A DNA stretch of 36,344 nucleotides. Source: Rhodospirillales bacterium (GTDB taxonomy: Bacteria; Pseudomonadota; Alphaproteobacteria; Rhodospirillales; Magnetospirillaceae). Below, one piece after another: positions 7,416-14,368 of the stretch; positions within the stretch are counted from its first letter, which is position 1, and every line of letters begins with the position of its first letter. The stretch covers positions 1 to 36,344 of the forward strand of contig JAATGN010000209.1 of assembly GCA_015654615.1 (NCBI GenBank). The letters run 5' to 3'. The notes below the pieces were generated by a model that had not been told where the DNA came from, did not search any database, and worked only from the letters and a program-made list of their open reading frames with translations. A program made the position numbers and the translations under genes.

Positions 7416-8390
7416 ATGAGCCTGTTGAACCGTCTGCGTCCCGACAATTTCACCCTGACGTTGGTCGGAACGATGCTTTTCGCCACGTTTCTTCCCTGCT
7501 CCGGGACATTCGCCCGAACGTTCGACGTGGCGACCCAATTTGCCATCGGCCTGCTCTTTTTTCTCCAGGGAGCCCGCCTGTCGCGCCAGGCGGTCTTCGC
7601 CGGCATGGCCCATTGGCGGCTTCATCTGACCATTTCCTCTTTCACCTATGCGCTGTTCCCGCTCACCGGCCTGCTCATCACGATGCTGTTTGCCGGCATA
7701 ATCACGCCGGAACTGGCCGCCAGCATTCTTTTCCTCTGCTGCCTGCCCTCGACCATGCAATCCTCCGTCGCTTTCACCTCGATCGCCGGCGGCAACGTCC
7801 CGGCGGCCCTCTGCAGCGCATCGGCATCGAGCCTGATCGGCGTCTTCCTGACACCGCTTCTGGTCGGCCTGCTGATGCGCACCCAGGGCGGCGTGTCCCT
7901 GGATTCGATCAAGTCCATCGTGCTGCAGCTTCTCGCACCCTTCGTCGCGGGACAAATGTTGCGCCCGCTGATCGGCGCCTGGGCCGTGCGGCATAAGACG
8001 ATCGTCGGCCTGGTCGATCGCGGCTCGATCCTGATGGTGGTCTACAGCGCCTTCAGCGACGCGGTGATCAACGGCATCTGGCGCCAGTTGACCCCGCTGA
8101 CAACGGGCATCATGGTCGCGGTCAATGTCGTTCTGCTGGCTTTCGTGCTGACGATGACCACCTGGCTCAGCCGCCGCCTCCACTTCAACCGCCAGGACGA
8201 AATCGCCATCGTTTTTTGCGGGTCGAAAAAGAGCCTGGGGGCGGGCGTGCCGATGGCCAATATCCTGTTCGCCGGCCACGCGGTCGGCATGATCGTGCTG
8301 CCGGTCATGCTGTTCCACCAGATCCAGCTGATGGCCTGCTCCGTCCTGGCGCGCCGGTATGCCGACCGCGCGCCGGCGGACGTTGCTTGA
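7416..8390 (+). CDS. SBF-like (bile acid:sodium symporter superfamily) transporter
   Basis: This inner-membrane protein of 324 residues has about ten hydrophobic helices and matches the SBF-like/YfeH branch of the bile acid:sodium symporter superfamily. Markers are the early NFTLTLVGTMLFATFLP helix, GLLFFLQGARLS at about 45-56, CCLPSTMQSSVAFTSIAGGN at about 108-127, and FCGSKKSLGAGVPMANILF near residues 270-290. Such proteins import organic anions, often sodium-coupled; the substrate here is unknown. I prefer the ATG at 7416, with AAAGAG six bases upstream, over the in-frame GTG at 7401, which has no properly spaced Shine-Dalgarno. It follows the dehydrogenase by 231 bp with a hairpin between. 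A role in the same catabolic island is plausible but not shown. Confidence 0.9.
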   Translation: MSLLNRLRPDNFTLTLVGTMLFATFLPCSGTFARTFDVATQFAIGLLFFLQGARLSRQAVFAGMAHWRLHLTISSFTYALFPLTGLLITMLFAGIITPELAASILFLCCLPSTMQSSVAFTSIAGGNVPAALCSASASSLIGVFLTPLLVGLLMRTQGGVSLDSIKSIVLQLLAPFVAGQMLRPLIGAWAVRHKTIVGLVDRGSILMVVYSAFSDAVINGIWRQLTPLTTGIMVAVNVVLLAFVLTMTTWLSRRLHFNRQDEIAIVFCGSKKSLGAGVPMANILFAGHAVGMIVLPVMLFHQIQLMACSVLARRYADRAPADVA

Positions 8391-8468
8391 CGCGGCCAAG
8401 GATCATGCGCCGGCCGGCCGTCGGCCCCAATTTCACGCCACATGAGGCAGATATCTCGAATATCCATC

Positions 8469-8481
8469 GATATGACGCCTC
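8469..8481 (+). repeat. Left copy of 13-bp direct repeat flanking the toxin-antitoxin pair
   Basis: GATATGACGCCTC occurs here and again, identical, at 9295-9307. Between the copies lie the complete promoter, operator, antitoxin, toxin and hairpin of the FitA/VapC module, 826 bp from repeat start to repeat start. It could mark insertion of the module or an old recombination; it could also be coincidence. Confidence 0.5.
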
Positions 8482-8553
8482 TCCTGCTTGGCGGGCTGGC
8501 CCGCTCAGCGGGAGAGGGAGCAGGATGGAGCCGTGGTCGTGTCCACCGAAAGA

Positions 8554-8582
8554 TTGACATTTGAGGGCAAGCGGCTGATGCT
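8554..8582 (+). promoter_or_regulatory. Promoter of the toxin-antitoxin operon
   Basis: A perfect TTGACA -35 (8554-8559) is followed after 17 bp by a weak GATGCT -10 (8577-8582). The -10 overlaps the left arm of the palindromic operator, the expected layout for autoregulation by an antitoxin. Confidence 0.5.
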
Positions 8583-8598
8583 ATCATCATGATAGCAT
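8578..8598. promoter_or_regulatory. Palindromic operator of the toxin-antitoxin operon
   Basis: ATGCTATCAT (8578-8587) and ATGATAGCAT (8589-8598) are perfect reverse complements around a single C. The site ends 12 bp before the antitoxin start codon and covers the probable -10. Ribbon-helix-helix antitoxins such as FitA bind inverted repeats of this kind, the toxin-antitoxin complex bridging the arms. Confidence 0.75.
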
Positions 8599-8610
8599 TG
8601 GGAGCGGGCG

Positions 8611-8841
8611 ATGGCTCAAGTCGTGGTGCGCAATGTGGACGATGAGGCGATCGCGCGGTTGAAAAACCGTGCTTCCCGCAAAGGTCATTCTCTGGAACAG
8701 GAATTGCGCCTGGTGATCGTCGCGGCATCCCGCGAGGATTATCAGGATTTCTGGACCGAGGCGGCCAGGATCAAAGAGTCCCTGCGCGGCCGGGCGCATT
8801 CGGACAGTACCGGCCTCATTCGCGAGGATCGCGACCGATGA
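8611..8841 (+). CDS. FitA-like ribbon-helix-helix antitoxin
   Basis: This 76-residue protein has an N-terminal ribbon-helix-helix fold: the strand AQVVVRNVDDEAIARLKNRA is followed by a helix containing GHSLEQELR (about residues 25-33), as in FitA/VapB-type antitoxins. The C-terminal half, with EDYQDFWTEAARIKESL, would wrap around the PIN toxin and block it. The ATG at 8611 is preceded by GGGAG with a spacing of about eight bases. It overlaps the toxin gene by the four bases ATGA, so the two are translationally coupled. Expression is probably repressed by the protein itself through the palindrome just upstream. The length and fold fit the family. Confidence 0.9.
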   Translation: MAQVVVRNVDDEAIARLKNRASRKGHSLEQELRLVIVAASREDYQDFWTEAARIKESLRGRAHSDSTGLIREDRDR

Positions 8842-9254
8842 AGGCGGTGGTGGATGCCAGCGTCGCCCTCAAGTGGTTCATTCCCGAGACGGATAACGAA
8901 ATGGCCGAGCGATTGTGCGATGGCCGCTATAGCTTGTTCTCTCCCGAACTCATGAAGATCGAGGTCGCCAACGCCCTGTGGAAGAAGCGCCGCAAACAGG
9001 AAATCGACGACGATACGTGCCGGCTGATCATCCGCGCCTTGACCGCGGGCGCCGTGAGCTATACCCCGGACGGGGATCTGTTCGGCGCGGCATTCCAGTT
9101 GGCCTGCCATCTCGATCATCCCGTTTACGATTGCCTCTATCTGGCCCTCGCCGATACGCAAGGGGCCAGGGTGGTCTCGGCCGACATCCGACTGCTCGAC
9201 AAGGCCCGATCCGCCGGCCTGGAACGACTCGTCCTGCCCCTCGCCGAAGTCTAA
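8838..9254 (+). CDS. VapC/FitB-like PIN-domain toxin ribonuclease
   Basis: The 138-residue product is a complete PIN-domain ribonuclease, the toxin of the pair; VapC-type toxins usually cleave tRNA or rRNA and stop translation. The four acidic metal-binding residues are all present: D6 in VVDASVAL, E42 in IEVANALW, D98 in VYDCLYLALA and D116 in VVSADIRLL. It starts inside the antitoxin stop region (ATGA overlap at 8838-8841) and ends at a TAA that itself forms part of a strong hairpin. The intact catalytic set and clean operon structure suggest a functional toxin. The RNA target cannot be told from sequence. Confidence 0.92.
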   Translation: MKAVVDASVALKWFIPETDNEMAERLCDGRYSLFSPELMKIEVANALWKKRRKQEIDDDTCRLIIRALTAGAVSYTPDGDLFGAAFQLACHLDHPVYDCLYLALADTQGARVVSADIRLLDKARSAGLERLVLPLAEV

Positions 9255-9288
9255 GGACCTGGAGCGAAATAATCGCTCCAGGTCCTTA
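9252..9288. terminator. Strong hairpin ending the toxin-antitoxin operon
   Basis: AAGGACCTGGAGCGA (9253-9267) and TCGCTCCAGGTCCTT (9273-9287) form a 15-bp perfect stem with an AATAA loop; a further T-A pair reaches into the toxin stop codon at 9252-9254. Only a weak T-run follows. It probably ends plus-strand transcription and, being symmetrical, could also act on the minus strand. Confidence 0.75.
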
Positions 9289-9294
9289 ACGTTT

Positions 9295-9307
9295 GATATG
9301 ACGCCTC
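9295..9307 (+). repeat. Right copy of 13-bp direct repeat flanking the toxin-antitoxin pair
   Basis: GATATGACGCCTC, identical to 8469-8481, lies just after the terminator hairpin of the toxin gene. The bases beyond the 13 bp do not match between the two copies. Confidence 0.5.
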
Positions 9308-9342
9308 CGCTCACCGCGCCGGCTCAAGCGCCGCTCGGCTTA

Positions 9343-9375
9343 AGGGCCTGGAGTGGTTCTTTCGTCCCAGGCCCT
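9343..9375. terminator. Hairpin at the end of the RNA methyltransferase gene
   Basis: AGGGCCTGG (9343-9351) pairs with CCAGGCCCT (9367-9375) around a 15-nt loop. The minus-strand stop codon of the methyltransferase (9374-9376) is inside the stem. The sequence resembles the hairpin at 9252-9288 (shared TAAGG-CCTGGAG and CCAGG-CC arms followed by TAACG), so the two may be duplicates. Confidence 0.6.
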
Positions 9376-10702
9376 AACGCCCCCCGGCCTGCCGTTCGAA
9401 TACCGCCACCGCCTCCAGATGGGCCGACCAGGGGAACTGGTCGACCGGCGTCGCCCGGATCAACCGGTAGCCGCCCTGGACCAGGGTCCTGGCGTCGCGC
9501 GCCAAGGTCGCCGGGTTGCAGGACACCGCCACCACCAGCGGCGGACCGGCCTGGGCCAATTGCTCGGCTTGCGCCGCCGCCCCCACCCGGGGCGGATCGA
9601 ACACCACGGCCTGAAAGCGTTTCAACTCAGCGGCCAGCAGCGGCCGGTGGGCCAGATCGCGGCATTCGACGCTGACCCGGGCGCCATGATGGTCCGCCGC
9701 CGATTTCAGGGCCCGGGCGGCGGCCGGATCGCCTTCGACGGCGTGGACGACGGCTTTCCGGGCCAGCGGAAAGGTGAAGCTGCCGCAGCCGGCGAACAGA
9801 TCGGCGACCGGACCGGCGGCGCCGACGGCGTCGAGGACCAGGCAGGCCAGGGCCTGCTCGCCCTCCGGACTGGGCTGCAGAAAGGATCCGGGCGGCAGCG
9901 CCACGCCGATCCCGGCGAAGCGGACCACGGCCGGGCGCCGATGGGCCAAGGGCTCGATCATTCCAGCCCCCGGCCGCCGCCAGGACAGCCGGGCCAGATC
10001 GGCGCTTTCGGCGAAGGCCGCCAGGCGTTCGCGATCGAACAGATCGAGCCTCGCCTCGGCCTCGATCAGAAGATCGAGGCCGGTTTCGGTGGCGGTGGCG
10101 ACGATGTCGCCGTCCCGTCCGTCTTCGACGACGTCCCGCAGCAGGATCCGCAACGGCGGCAACAGATCCAGCAGCGGTCCCGCCAGCAGCGGGCATTCGG
10201 CGATATCGACCACCTGGTGGCTGGCCCGCGCATGGAAGCCGAGCCGCAATTCGCCCTGCCGCCGCACGAAGGCGAAGGTGGCGCGCCGGCGGCTGCCCGG
10301 CGCGATGGCGATCATCGGCGCCACCAGCGCTTCGTCGAAACCGGCGCGGCGCAAGGCCGTGACCAGCTGGCCGCGTTTCCAGGCGCCGTAGCGGCCGTCT
10401 TCCAGATGCTGCAGGGCGCAGCCGCCGCAATCGCCGAAATGGCGGCAGGGCGGCGTCACCCGTCCCGGTCCGGCCCGCAGCAGTTCCAGGGCGGTGGCCG
10501 CCAGACCGTCGCTCTTGCGGCCGTCGACGCGGACCCGCAGGTGATCGCCCGGCACCGTGCAGGGCACGAAAACCGGCTGGCCGTCATGGCGGCCGATGCC
10601 ATCGCCACGGGCGCCCAATTCGGTGATGTCGATGTCCAGGGTTCGCGGCAGGGCGGCGGCCGGTTTGGCCCGCGCCCGGACAAAACGGGGGGGACGGCTC
10701 AT
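9374..10702 (-). CDS. TrmA/RlmD-family RNA (uracil-5)-methyltransferase
   Basis: This 442-residue enzyme transfers a methyl group from S-adenosylmethionine to C5 of a uridine in rRNA or tRNA. An N-terminal TRAM domain (about 20-75) is followed by the iron-sulfur cysteines C86, C92, C95 (CRHFGDCGGC) and C170 (AECPLL). The Rossmann methyltransferase domain has DLFAGCGSFTF (301-311) and the catalytic C395 in AVSCNPATLARD. The general base region lies near the C-terminus. The layout fits RlmD/RumA-like members better than the iron-sulfur-free E. coli TrmA, but the target base cannot be decided. The start is the ATG at 10702, overlapping the lipoprotein stop by ATGA; longer in-frame starts would run through that gene. 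Its place at the end of the Mla operon suggests read-through transcription rather than shared function. Confidence 0.9.
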   Translation of the reverse strand: MSRPPRFVRARAKPAAALPRTLDIDITELGARGDGIGRHDGQPVFVPCTVPGDHLRVRVDGRKSDGLAATALELLRAGPGRVTPPCRHFGDCGGCALQHLEDGRYGAWKRGQLVTALRRAGFDEALVAPMIAIAPGSRRRATFAFVRRQGELRLGFHARASHQVVDIAECPLLAGPLLDLLPPLRILLRDVVEDGRDGDIVATATETGLDLLIEAEARLDLFDRERLAAFAESADLARLSWRRPGAGMIEPLAHRRPAVVRFAGIGVALPPGSFLQPSPEGEQALACLVLDAVGAAGPVADLFAGCGSFTFPLARKAVVHAVEGDPAAARALKSAADHHGARVSVECRDLAHRPLLAAELKRFQAVVFDPPRVGAAAQAEQLAQAGPPLVVAVSCNPATLARDARTLVQGGYRLIRATPVDQFPWSAHLEAVAVFERQAGGR

Positions 10703-11304
10703 CGGACTTGCGGCTTTGCCGCCAGATCGGCCAGGAAGCGCCCGAAGATTTCGCTCACCGCGGCCTGATAGGCCTGCACGGCCTCGGCCGGCTGATCGCC
10801 GGAGGTCGGCTTTTCCACGTGATAGCCGCGCTGCAGGAGAAGCTCGCCGGTCCGCGGGCGGATCAGGCTCACATCCAGATCGACCACCACCCCGGACGGC
10901 GGTCCGACGACCTGCTCGAAACGGTGCAGGCGCCCTTCGATCCGAAAATCGGACGGCACGCGCAAATCGGCCGTGACCACGGCCGGCGCCGCTTGCGCCT
11001 GGCGCAGCAGACGGACCATCTGACCCTGCAGCAGAACCGCCGGCGGCTCGACCCACAGGTGATAGCCGTAGCGCGACAGCTGGTCCGGCTTGTCGCGATA
11101 ACTGTAGAGCAGAGCCCGCTCGGCGGTCAGCCCCTCGGCGGCGAAACGGCCGACCTCGACGACGCCCTGCAGCGGCGGCGCCGGCAGCGCGGCCGGCGCA
11201 GGCACCTCCAGCCGATAGAAGCTGTCGGACGGCGCCGCTCCGCCGAAACAGGCGCCGAGCAGCAGGACCAAGCCGAGAGTGAGCGCGCGGCCAAGCGGTC
11301 TCAT
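10699..11304 (-). CDS. ABC-type transport auxiliary lipoprotein (PqiC-like)
   Basis: This is a 201-residue outer-membrane lipoprotein of the PqiC/ABC-transport-auxiliary family, partner of MCE-type lipid transport systems. From the ATG at 11304, a signal peptide MRPLGRALTLGLVLLLGAC ends in the lipobox LGAC with C19. The mature part begins with FYRLEVPAPAALPAPPLQGV, includes LLYSYRDKPDQLSRYGYHLW and the repeated LRQAQAAPAVV and DFRIEGRLHRFEQV strands, and ends with AVQAYQAAVSEIFGRFLADL, all typical of the family. Upstream in-frame codons (to 11457) would put the signal peptide in the middle of the protein and are rejected. It belongs with mlaE-mlaF-mlaD, but a 332-bp gap with an inverted-repeat element separates it from mlaD. 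It overlaps the methyltransferase gene by four bases. Confidence 0.88.
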   Translation of the reverse strand: MRPLGRALTLGLVLLLGACFGGAAPSDSFYRLEVPAPAALPAPPLQGVVEVGRFAAEGLTAERALLYSYRDKPDQLSRYGYHLWVEPPAVLLQGQMVRLLRQAQAAPAVVTADLRVPSDFRIEGRLHRFEQVVGPPSGVVVDLDVSLIRPRTGELLLQRGYHVEKPTSGDQPAEAVQAYQAAVSEIFGRFLADLAAKPQVR

Positions 11305-11636
11305 TCGGACACGCCGCGTTCGTACCGGCCGGCGGCCGATCCGTCCTGGATGAAAAGGAAAAGTGGCACCGGCGTCCCTGCCGGTGGAAAAGACTCCGCC
11401 GCCGAGCGGCGGGATGAAGAGCGAGACGGATGAACGCGGATTTCCACGGATGGGCACGGATAAAAATTAAGCACCGCAGGCATTCTCGCATCCTTTCGCG
11501 CGCGTCCGGCAAGACGACGTGGGCAATGCCTGCGGCGCCGATCCGTGTGCATCCGTGGGGATCCCTATCATCCGTGTTGCTATAACAAACTGTCGGCGAC
11601 AATGGAATCGAAGGAACAGCCCGTTTCCCGGCATTC
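11305..11636. other. 332-bp gap between mlaD and the lipoprotein gene
   Basis: No gene is visible. The gap contains a small perfect hairpin (CCGCCGC / GCGGCGG, 11396-11412) and the long inverted-repeat element at 11424-11580. In related operons known to me the lipoprotein follows the MCE gene directly, so the gap looks like an insertion. Confidence 0.6.
11424..11580. repeat. Inverted-repeat element A (CACGGAT-type arms)
   Basis: The left arm (11424-11462) is made of degenerate ACGGATGA/CCACGGATG units. The right arm (11540-11580) reads, as its reverse complement, through the same series ACACGGATGA, CCACGGATG, CACGGAT. Inside lies a second, perfect inverted repeat, CCGCAGGCATT (11474-11484) against AATGCCTGCGG (11525-11535). 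The whole can fold into one long imperfect hairpin. The same arm type occurs in element B at 26996-27230. No transposase or target-site duplication was seen. Confidence 0.75.
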
Positions 11637-12614
11637 TCACTTCGGCCCCGTTTCGTCGCGCGACCGGCCGCCGCCCAGCAGCAGGCCGGGATCCTGGCGG
11701 ATCTCGCGGCTGAATTCGTTCATATTGCGGGCCGTCCCTTCGAGATTGTAGGTCACCGAGTCGATATTGCGGGCCACCGTCTGCAGGCTGTAGCGCAGAT
11801 CCTTGAGGCTTTGCCCGACGGTCTCGCTGTTGTCGGCCGCCGCCTTGTCCAGGGTCGCCAGCAGACTGTCGACCTTGGCCTTGCTGGCATGCAGGGAACC
11901 GGTCAGTTCGGCCAGATTGGACGCGGTGCGGTCGACATTGCCGATGGTGTCTTCCAGCTTGCGGGTGTTGTCCGGACTGAACAGCTTGTTCATGCCCGAG
12001 GTCATCTGCTCGACGTTGGAGGAGATGCGCGGCGTCTTGGCGGCCAGATCGGCCGACAGCGACAGCAGATTGTCGAACAGCTGCGGCGCCTTTTGCTCGA
12101 GGACCGGGCCGAAGGCGCCGACCGTGCGGTTGAGCGTCTCGATCAGGGGACGCAGGCCGTTCTGGCTGAGACTGGTCACTTCCGAAGCGATATCGGCCAT
12201 GGCGTTGAACAGATTGCCGCCCGCCTGGCTCTTCATCTGCGTCCCCGGCCGCAACAGGACGGCACTGGAACCGCCTTTGATATCGATGGCGACCGCCGCC
12301 AACAGGCCGGAGGCGGCGATGCGCGCCACGCTGTCGTCCGGAATCGGCCAGCCGCCTTTCACCGCGAGGCGCAGCTTGAATTGAACCTTGCCGCCGTTCC
12401 GCAGCGGCTGGATGTCTTCGACCTGGCCGATGGTGAAGCCTTCGAACAGCACCTTGGTACCGTATTTGACCCCGCCCACATTGTCATAGACGACGTAATA
12501 GGGCTCGGTGGGTCCGGTGCGTCCGGAAATCACGGCGATCGACACCACCAGGGCCACCAGCATGGCCAGCACGACGCCGCCGACCAGAACGTAATTGATC
12601 CGACTGTCTCGCAT
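11637..12614 (-). CDS. mlaD: MlaD-family MCE-domain lipid transport protein
   Basis: This is the periplasmic, membrane-anchored substrate-binding part of an Mla-type phospholipid ABC transporter. The 325-residue product has one N-terminal membrane helix (about 7-30). A single MCE domain (about 38-115) contains PYYVVYDNVGGVKYGTKVLF, then GFTIGQVEDI and the closing SGLLAAVAIDIKGG. A long helical tail with many Asn/Ser/Thr/Leu heptad-like positions follows, as in longer MCE proteins that form a channel. It is longer than E. coli MlaD, so it may be closer to the alphaproteobacterial MCE type. I chose the ATG at 12614, with GAAGG eight bases upstream, over an in-frame GTG at 12629. It starts four bases after the mlaF stop. 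Confidence 0.9.
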   Translation of the reverse strand: MRDSRINYVLVGGVVLAMLVALVVSIAVISGRTGPTEPYYVVYDNVGGVKYGTKVLFEGFTIGQVEDIQPLRNGGKVQFKLRLAVKGGWPIPDDSVARIAASGLLAAVAIDIKGGSSAVLLRPGTQMKSQAGGNLFNAMADIASEVTSLSQNGLRPLIETLNRTVGAFGPVLEQKAPQLFDNLLSLSADLAAKTPRISSNVEQMTSGMNKLFSPDNTRKLEDTIGNVDRTASNLAELTGSLHASKAKVDSLLATLDKAAADNSETVGQSLKDLRYSLQTVARNIDSVTYNLEGTARNMNEFSREIRQDPGLLLGGGRSRDETGPK

Positions 12615-12618
12615 GTCC

Positions 12619-13422
12619 TCAACCTTCACCGAGCAGCCGGCGCAGATAGGCGTCGGTGTCGAGTGTAGCCTCCTCGCTGCGCCGGTTCAGCAGGTTTTGC
12701 ACCCGCTGGCTAGGACTGGCGCGGATCTCGTCCTTGCTGCCGAGCGCGATGACCTCGCCGTCGTCGAGCACGCAAATCCGATCGGCGATCTTGAAGGCGC
12801 TGTCCAGATCGTGGGTGACCACGACGGTGGTCATGCCCATGGCGTCGCGCAGACGCAGGATCAGATCGTCGATCGAAGAGGAGACCACCGGATCGAGGCC
12901 GGCCGAAGGTTCGTCGCAAAACAGCAATTTGGGATCCATGACGATGGCGCGCGCCAGGGCGGCGCGCTTGGTCATGCCGCCCGACAATTCGGCCGGCATC
13001 AGATGGCCGAAGCCGGCCAGGCTGACCACTTCGAGCTTGAGGCGCGCGATGATTTCCATGGTCCTGGCATCGAGATCGCTGTGTTCGCGCAGCGGCAGCA
13101 TGATGTTTTCGGCGACCGAAAGCGAACTGAACAGGGCGCCGCTCTGGAACGCCACGCCCATGTGGCGGCGCAGCGCCGCCATCTCCATGGCGGACAGGCG
13201 GGTGAGATCGCGCCCCAGCAGGCGCACCACCCCCTCGGCCGGCAGCATCAGCCCCAGGAGGTGCCGGAGCAGCGTGCTCTTGCCCGATCCGGAGCCTCCC
13301 ATGACGACCATGATCTCGCCGTCGCGGACGGCCAGGTCGATCCCCTTCAGCACCTTGCGGGCCCCGTAATAGGCGACCAGGCCGCCGACTTCGATGCTGT
13401 AGGCCGCGCCGTCGCCGTTCAT
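12619..13422 (-). CDS. mlaF: MlaF-family ATP-binding protein
   Basis: This is the cytosolic ATPase of the Mla-type lipid transporter, 267 residues. Walker A is GGSGSGKST (about 43-51), the Q-loop is in VAFQSGALFSSLSVAEN, the signature is LSGGMTKRAALARAI, Walker B is LLFCDEPSAGLDP, and the switch histidine is in VVVTHDLDSAF. The GGMTKRAALARA form is characteristic of the Mla/Ttg2A group. The ATG at 13422 overlaps the mlaE stop by ATGA (13419-13422), so the two are translationally coupled. The same frame stays open far upstream through mlaE, but that is an overlap artefact. It would work with MlaE and MlaD to move phospholipid between inner membrane and periplasm. Confidence 0.93.
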   Translation of the reverse strand: MNGDGAAYSIEVGGLVAYYGARKVLKGIDLAVRDGEIMVVMGGSGSGKSTLLRHLLGLMLPAEGVVRLLGRDLTRLSAMEMAALRRHMGVAFQSGALFSSLSVAENIMLPLREHSDLDARTMEIIARLKLEVVSLAGFGHLMPAELSGGMTKRAALARAIVMDPKLLFCDEPSAGLDPVVSSSIDDLILRLRDAMGMTTVVVTHDLDSAFKIADRICVLDDGEVIALGSKDEIRASPSQRVQNLLNRRSEEATLDTDAYLRRLLGEG

Positions 13423-14282
13423 CGGGTCACCATGAAGGCGAAGATCATGTCGGTGACGACGATGGCCGAAATCGCATGGACGACGGAACGCGTGGTCATC
13501 CGCCCGACCCCTTCGGCGCCGCCGGTGACCGCGGCGCCGTTGACCACCCCCACCAAGGTGATCAATACGGCGAAGATGGCGCTTTTCGACAGTCCATGGG
13601 CCAAATCGGCCAGCCGCAGGGTATCGATCACCTGCTGGACATAGGCTCCGAACGTGATGTCGAGCGCCGAACTGACATAGAGGCCGGCGCCGAACAGCGA
13701 GACCATGTGCGACCACATGGTCAGCACCGGCACCATCACCAGCATGGCCACCAGCGGCGGAACCACCAGGAAGCGGATCGGATCGATGCCCATCACCGTC
13801 AGGGCGTCGACCTCCTGATTGATCGTCATGGTGCCGAGCCGGGCGGCCAAGGCCGAACCCGAGCGGCCGGCGACCAGGATACCGGTGATCAGCGACGAAA
13901 ACTCGCGGACCAGCGACAGCGCGATGCCGGTGGTCACCCGGGATTCGGCGCCAAAGGCCTTCAGCATATAGACGCCCTGGATGGCCAGCATGACGCCGAT
14001 GGTGAAGGTCAGCACCGACAGGATGGGAAGGGCCTGCACGCCGATCTCGTAAGCCTGCAGAATAATGCTGTCGAAACGCACCGGCTGGCGCCGCCGTTTC
14101 CCGAGGACCAGCCAATAGAGGCTCTTGCCGAGCAGATGGGCCGCGAAGCCCATTTCATCGAGGCCGTGCACCGTCGCCCGCCCCACTCTATCCACCAGGC
14201 CGACAAATCTGCCTCGCACCTCCCGGGCCCCCATTTCAACAGGCAATAAAAACACCCCCCGCCAGCGCATCGCCCCATTCAC
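13419..14282 (-). CDS. mlaE: MlaE-family permease
   Basis: This is the inner-membrane permease of the Mla-type transporter. The MlaE core is clear: LPILSVLTFTIGVMLAIQG, the conserved coupling region LVREFSSLITGILVAGRSGS and ARLGTMTINQEVDALTVMGI, and LVVPPLVAMLVMVPVLT, with five or six helices. The longest reading, from a GTG at 14282, gives 287 residues. An ATG at 14270 and one at 14234 are alternatives, and comparison with E. coli MlaE (260 residues) slightly favours the last. None has a strong Shine-Dalgarno. It is 86 bp downstream of the STAS gene, with a hairpin in between, and overlaps mlaF by four bases. Confidence 0.92.
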   Translation of the reverse strand: MNGAMRWRGVFLLPVEMGAREVRGRFVGLVDRVGRATVHGLDEMGFAAHLLGKSLYWLVLGKRRRQPVRFDSIILQAYEIGVQALPILSVLTFTIGVMLAIQGVYMLKAFGAESRVTTGIALSLVREFSSLITGILVAGRSGSALAARLGTMTINQEVDALTVMGIDPIRFLVVPPLVAMLVMVPVLTMWSHMVSLFGAGLYVSSALDITFGAYVQQVIDTLRLADLAHGLSKSAIFAVLITLVGVVNGAAVTGGAEGVGRMTTRSVVHAISAIVVTDMIFAFMVTR

Positions 14283-14303
14283 AAGGTTCGCCGTTCCACC
14301 CCA

Positions 14304-14329
14304 CCTCCCTCCCCATCAAGGGAAGGGGG
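14304..14329. repeat. C/G-rich hairpin between the STAS gene and mlaE
   Basis: CTCCCTCCCC and GGGAAGGGGG pair with one mismatch around ATCAA. It lies in the 86-bp gap between the STAS gene and mlaE, so it could weaken or process the transcript, or be a REP-like repeat related to 7277-7301. Confidence 0.4.
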
Positions 14330-14368
14330 AAAATGACGGTTCATTCGTTCGTGTCAATGCACTAACCT

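Noticed and set aside
9353-10768. Long plus-strand frame opposite the RNA methyltransferase
   Set aside because: Antisense shadow of a gene with intact iron-sulfur and catalytic motifs.
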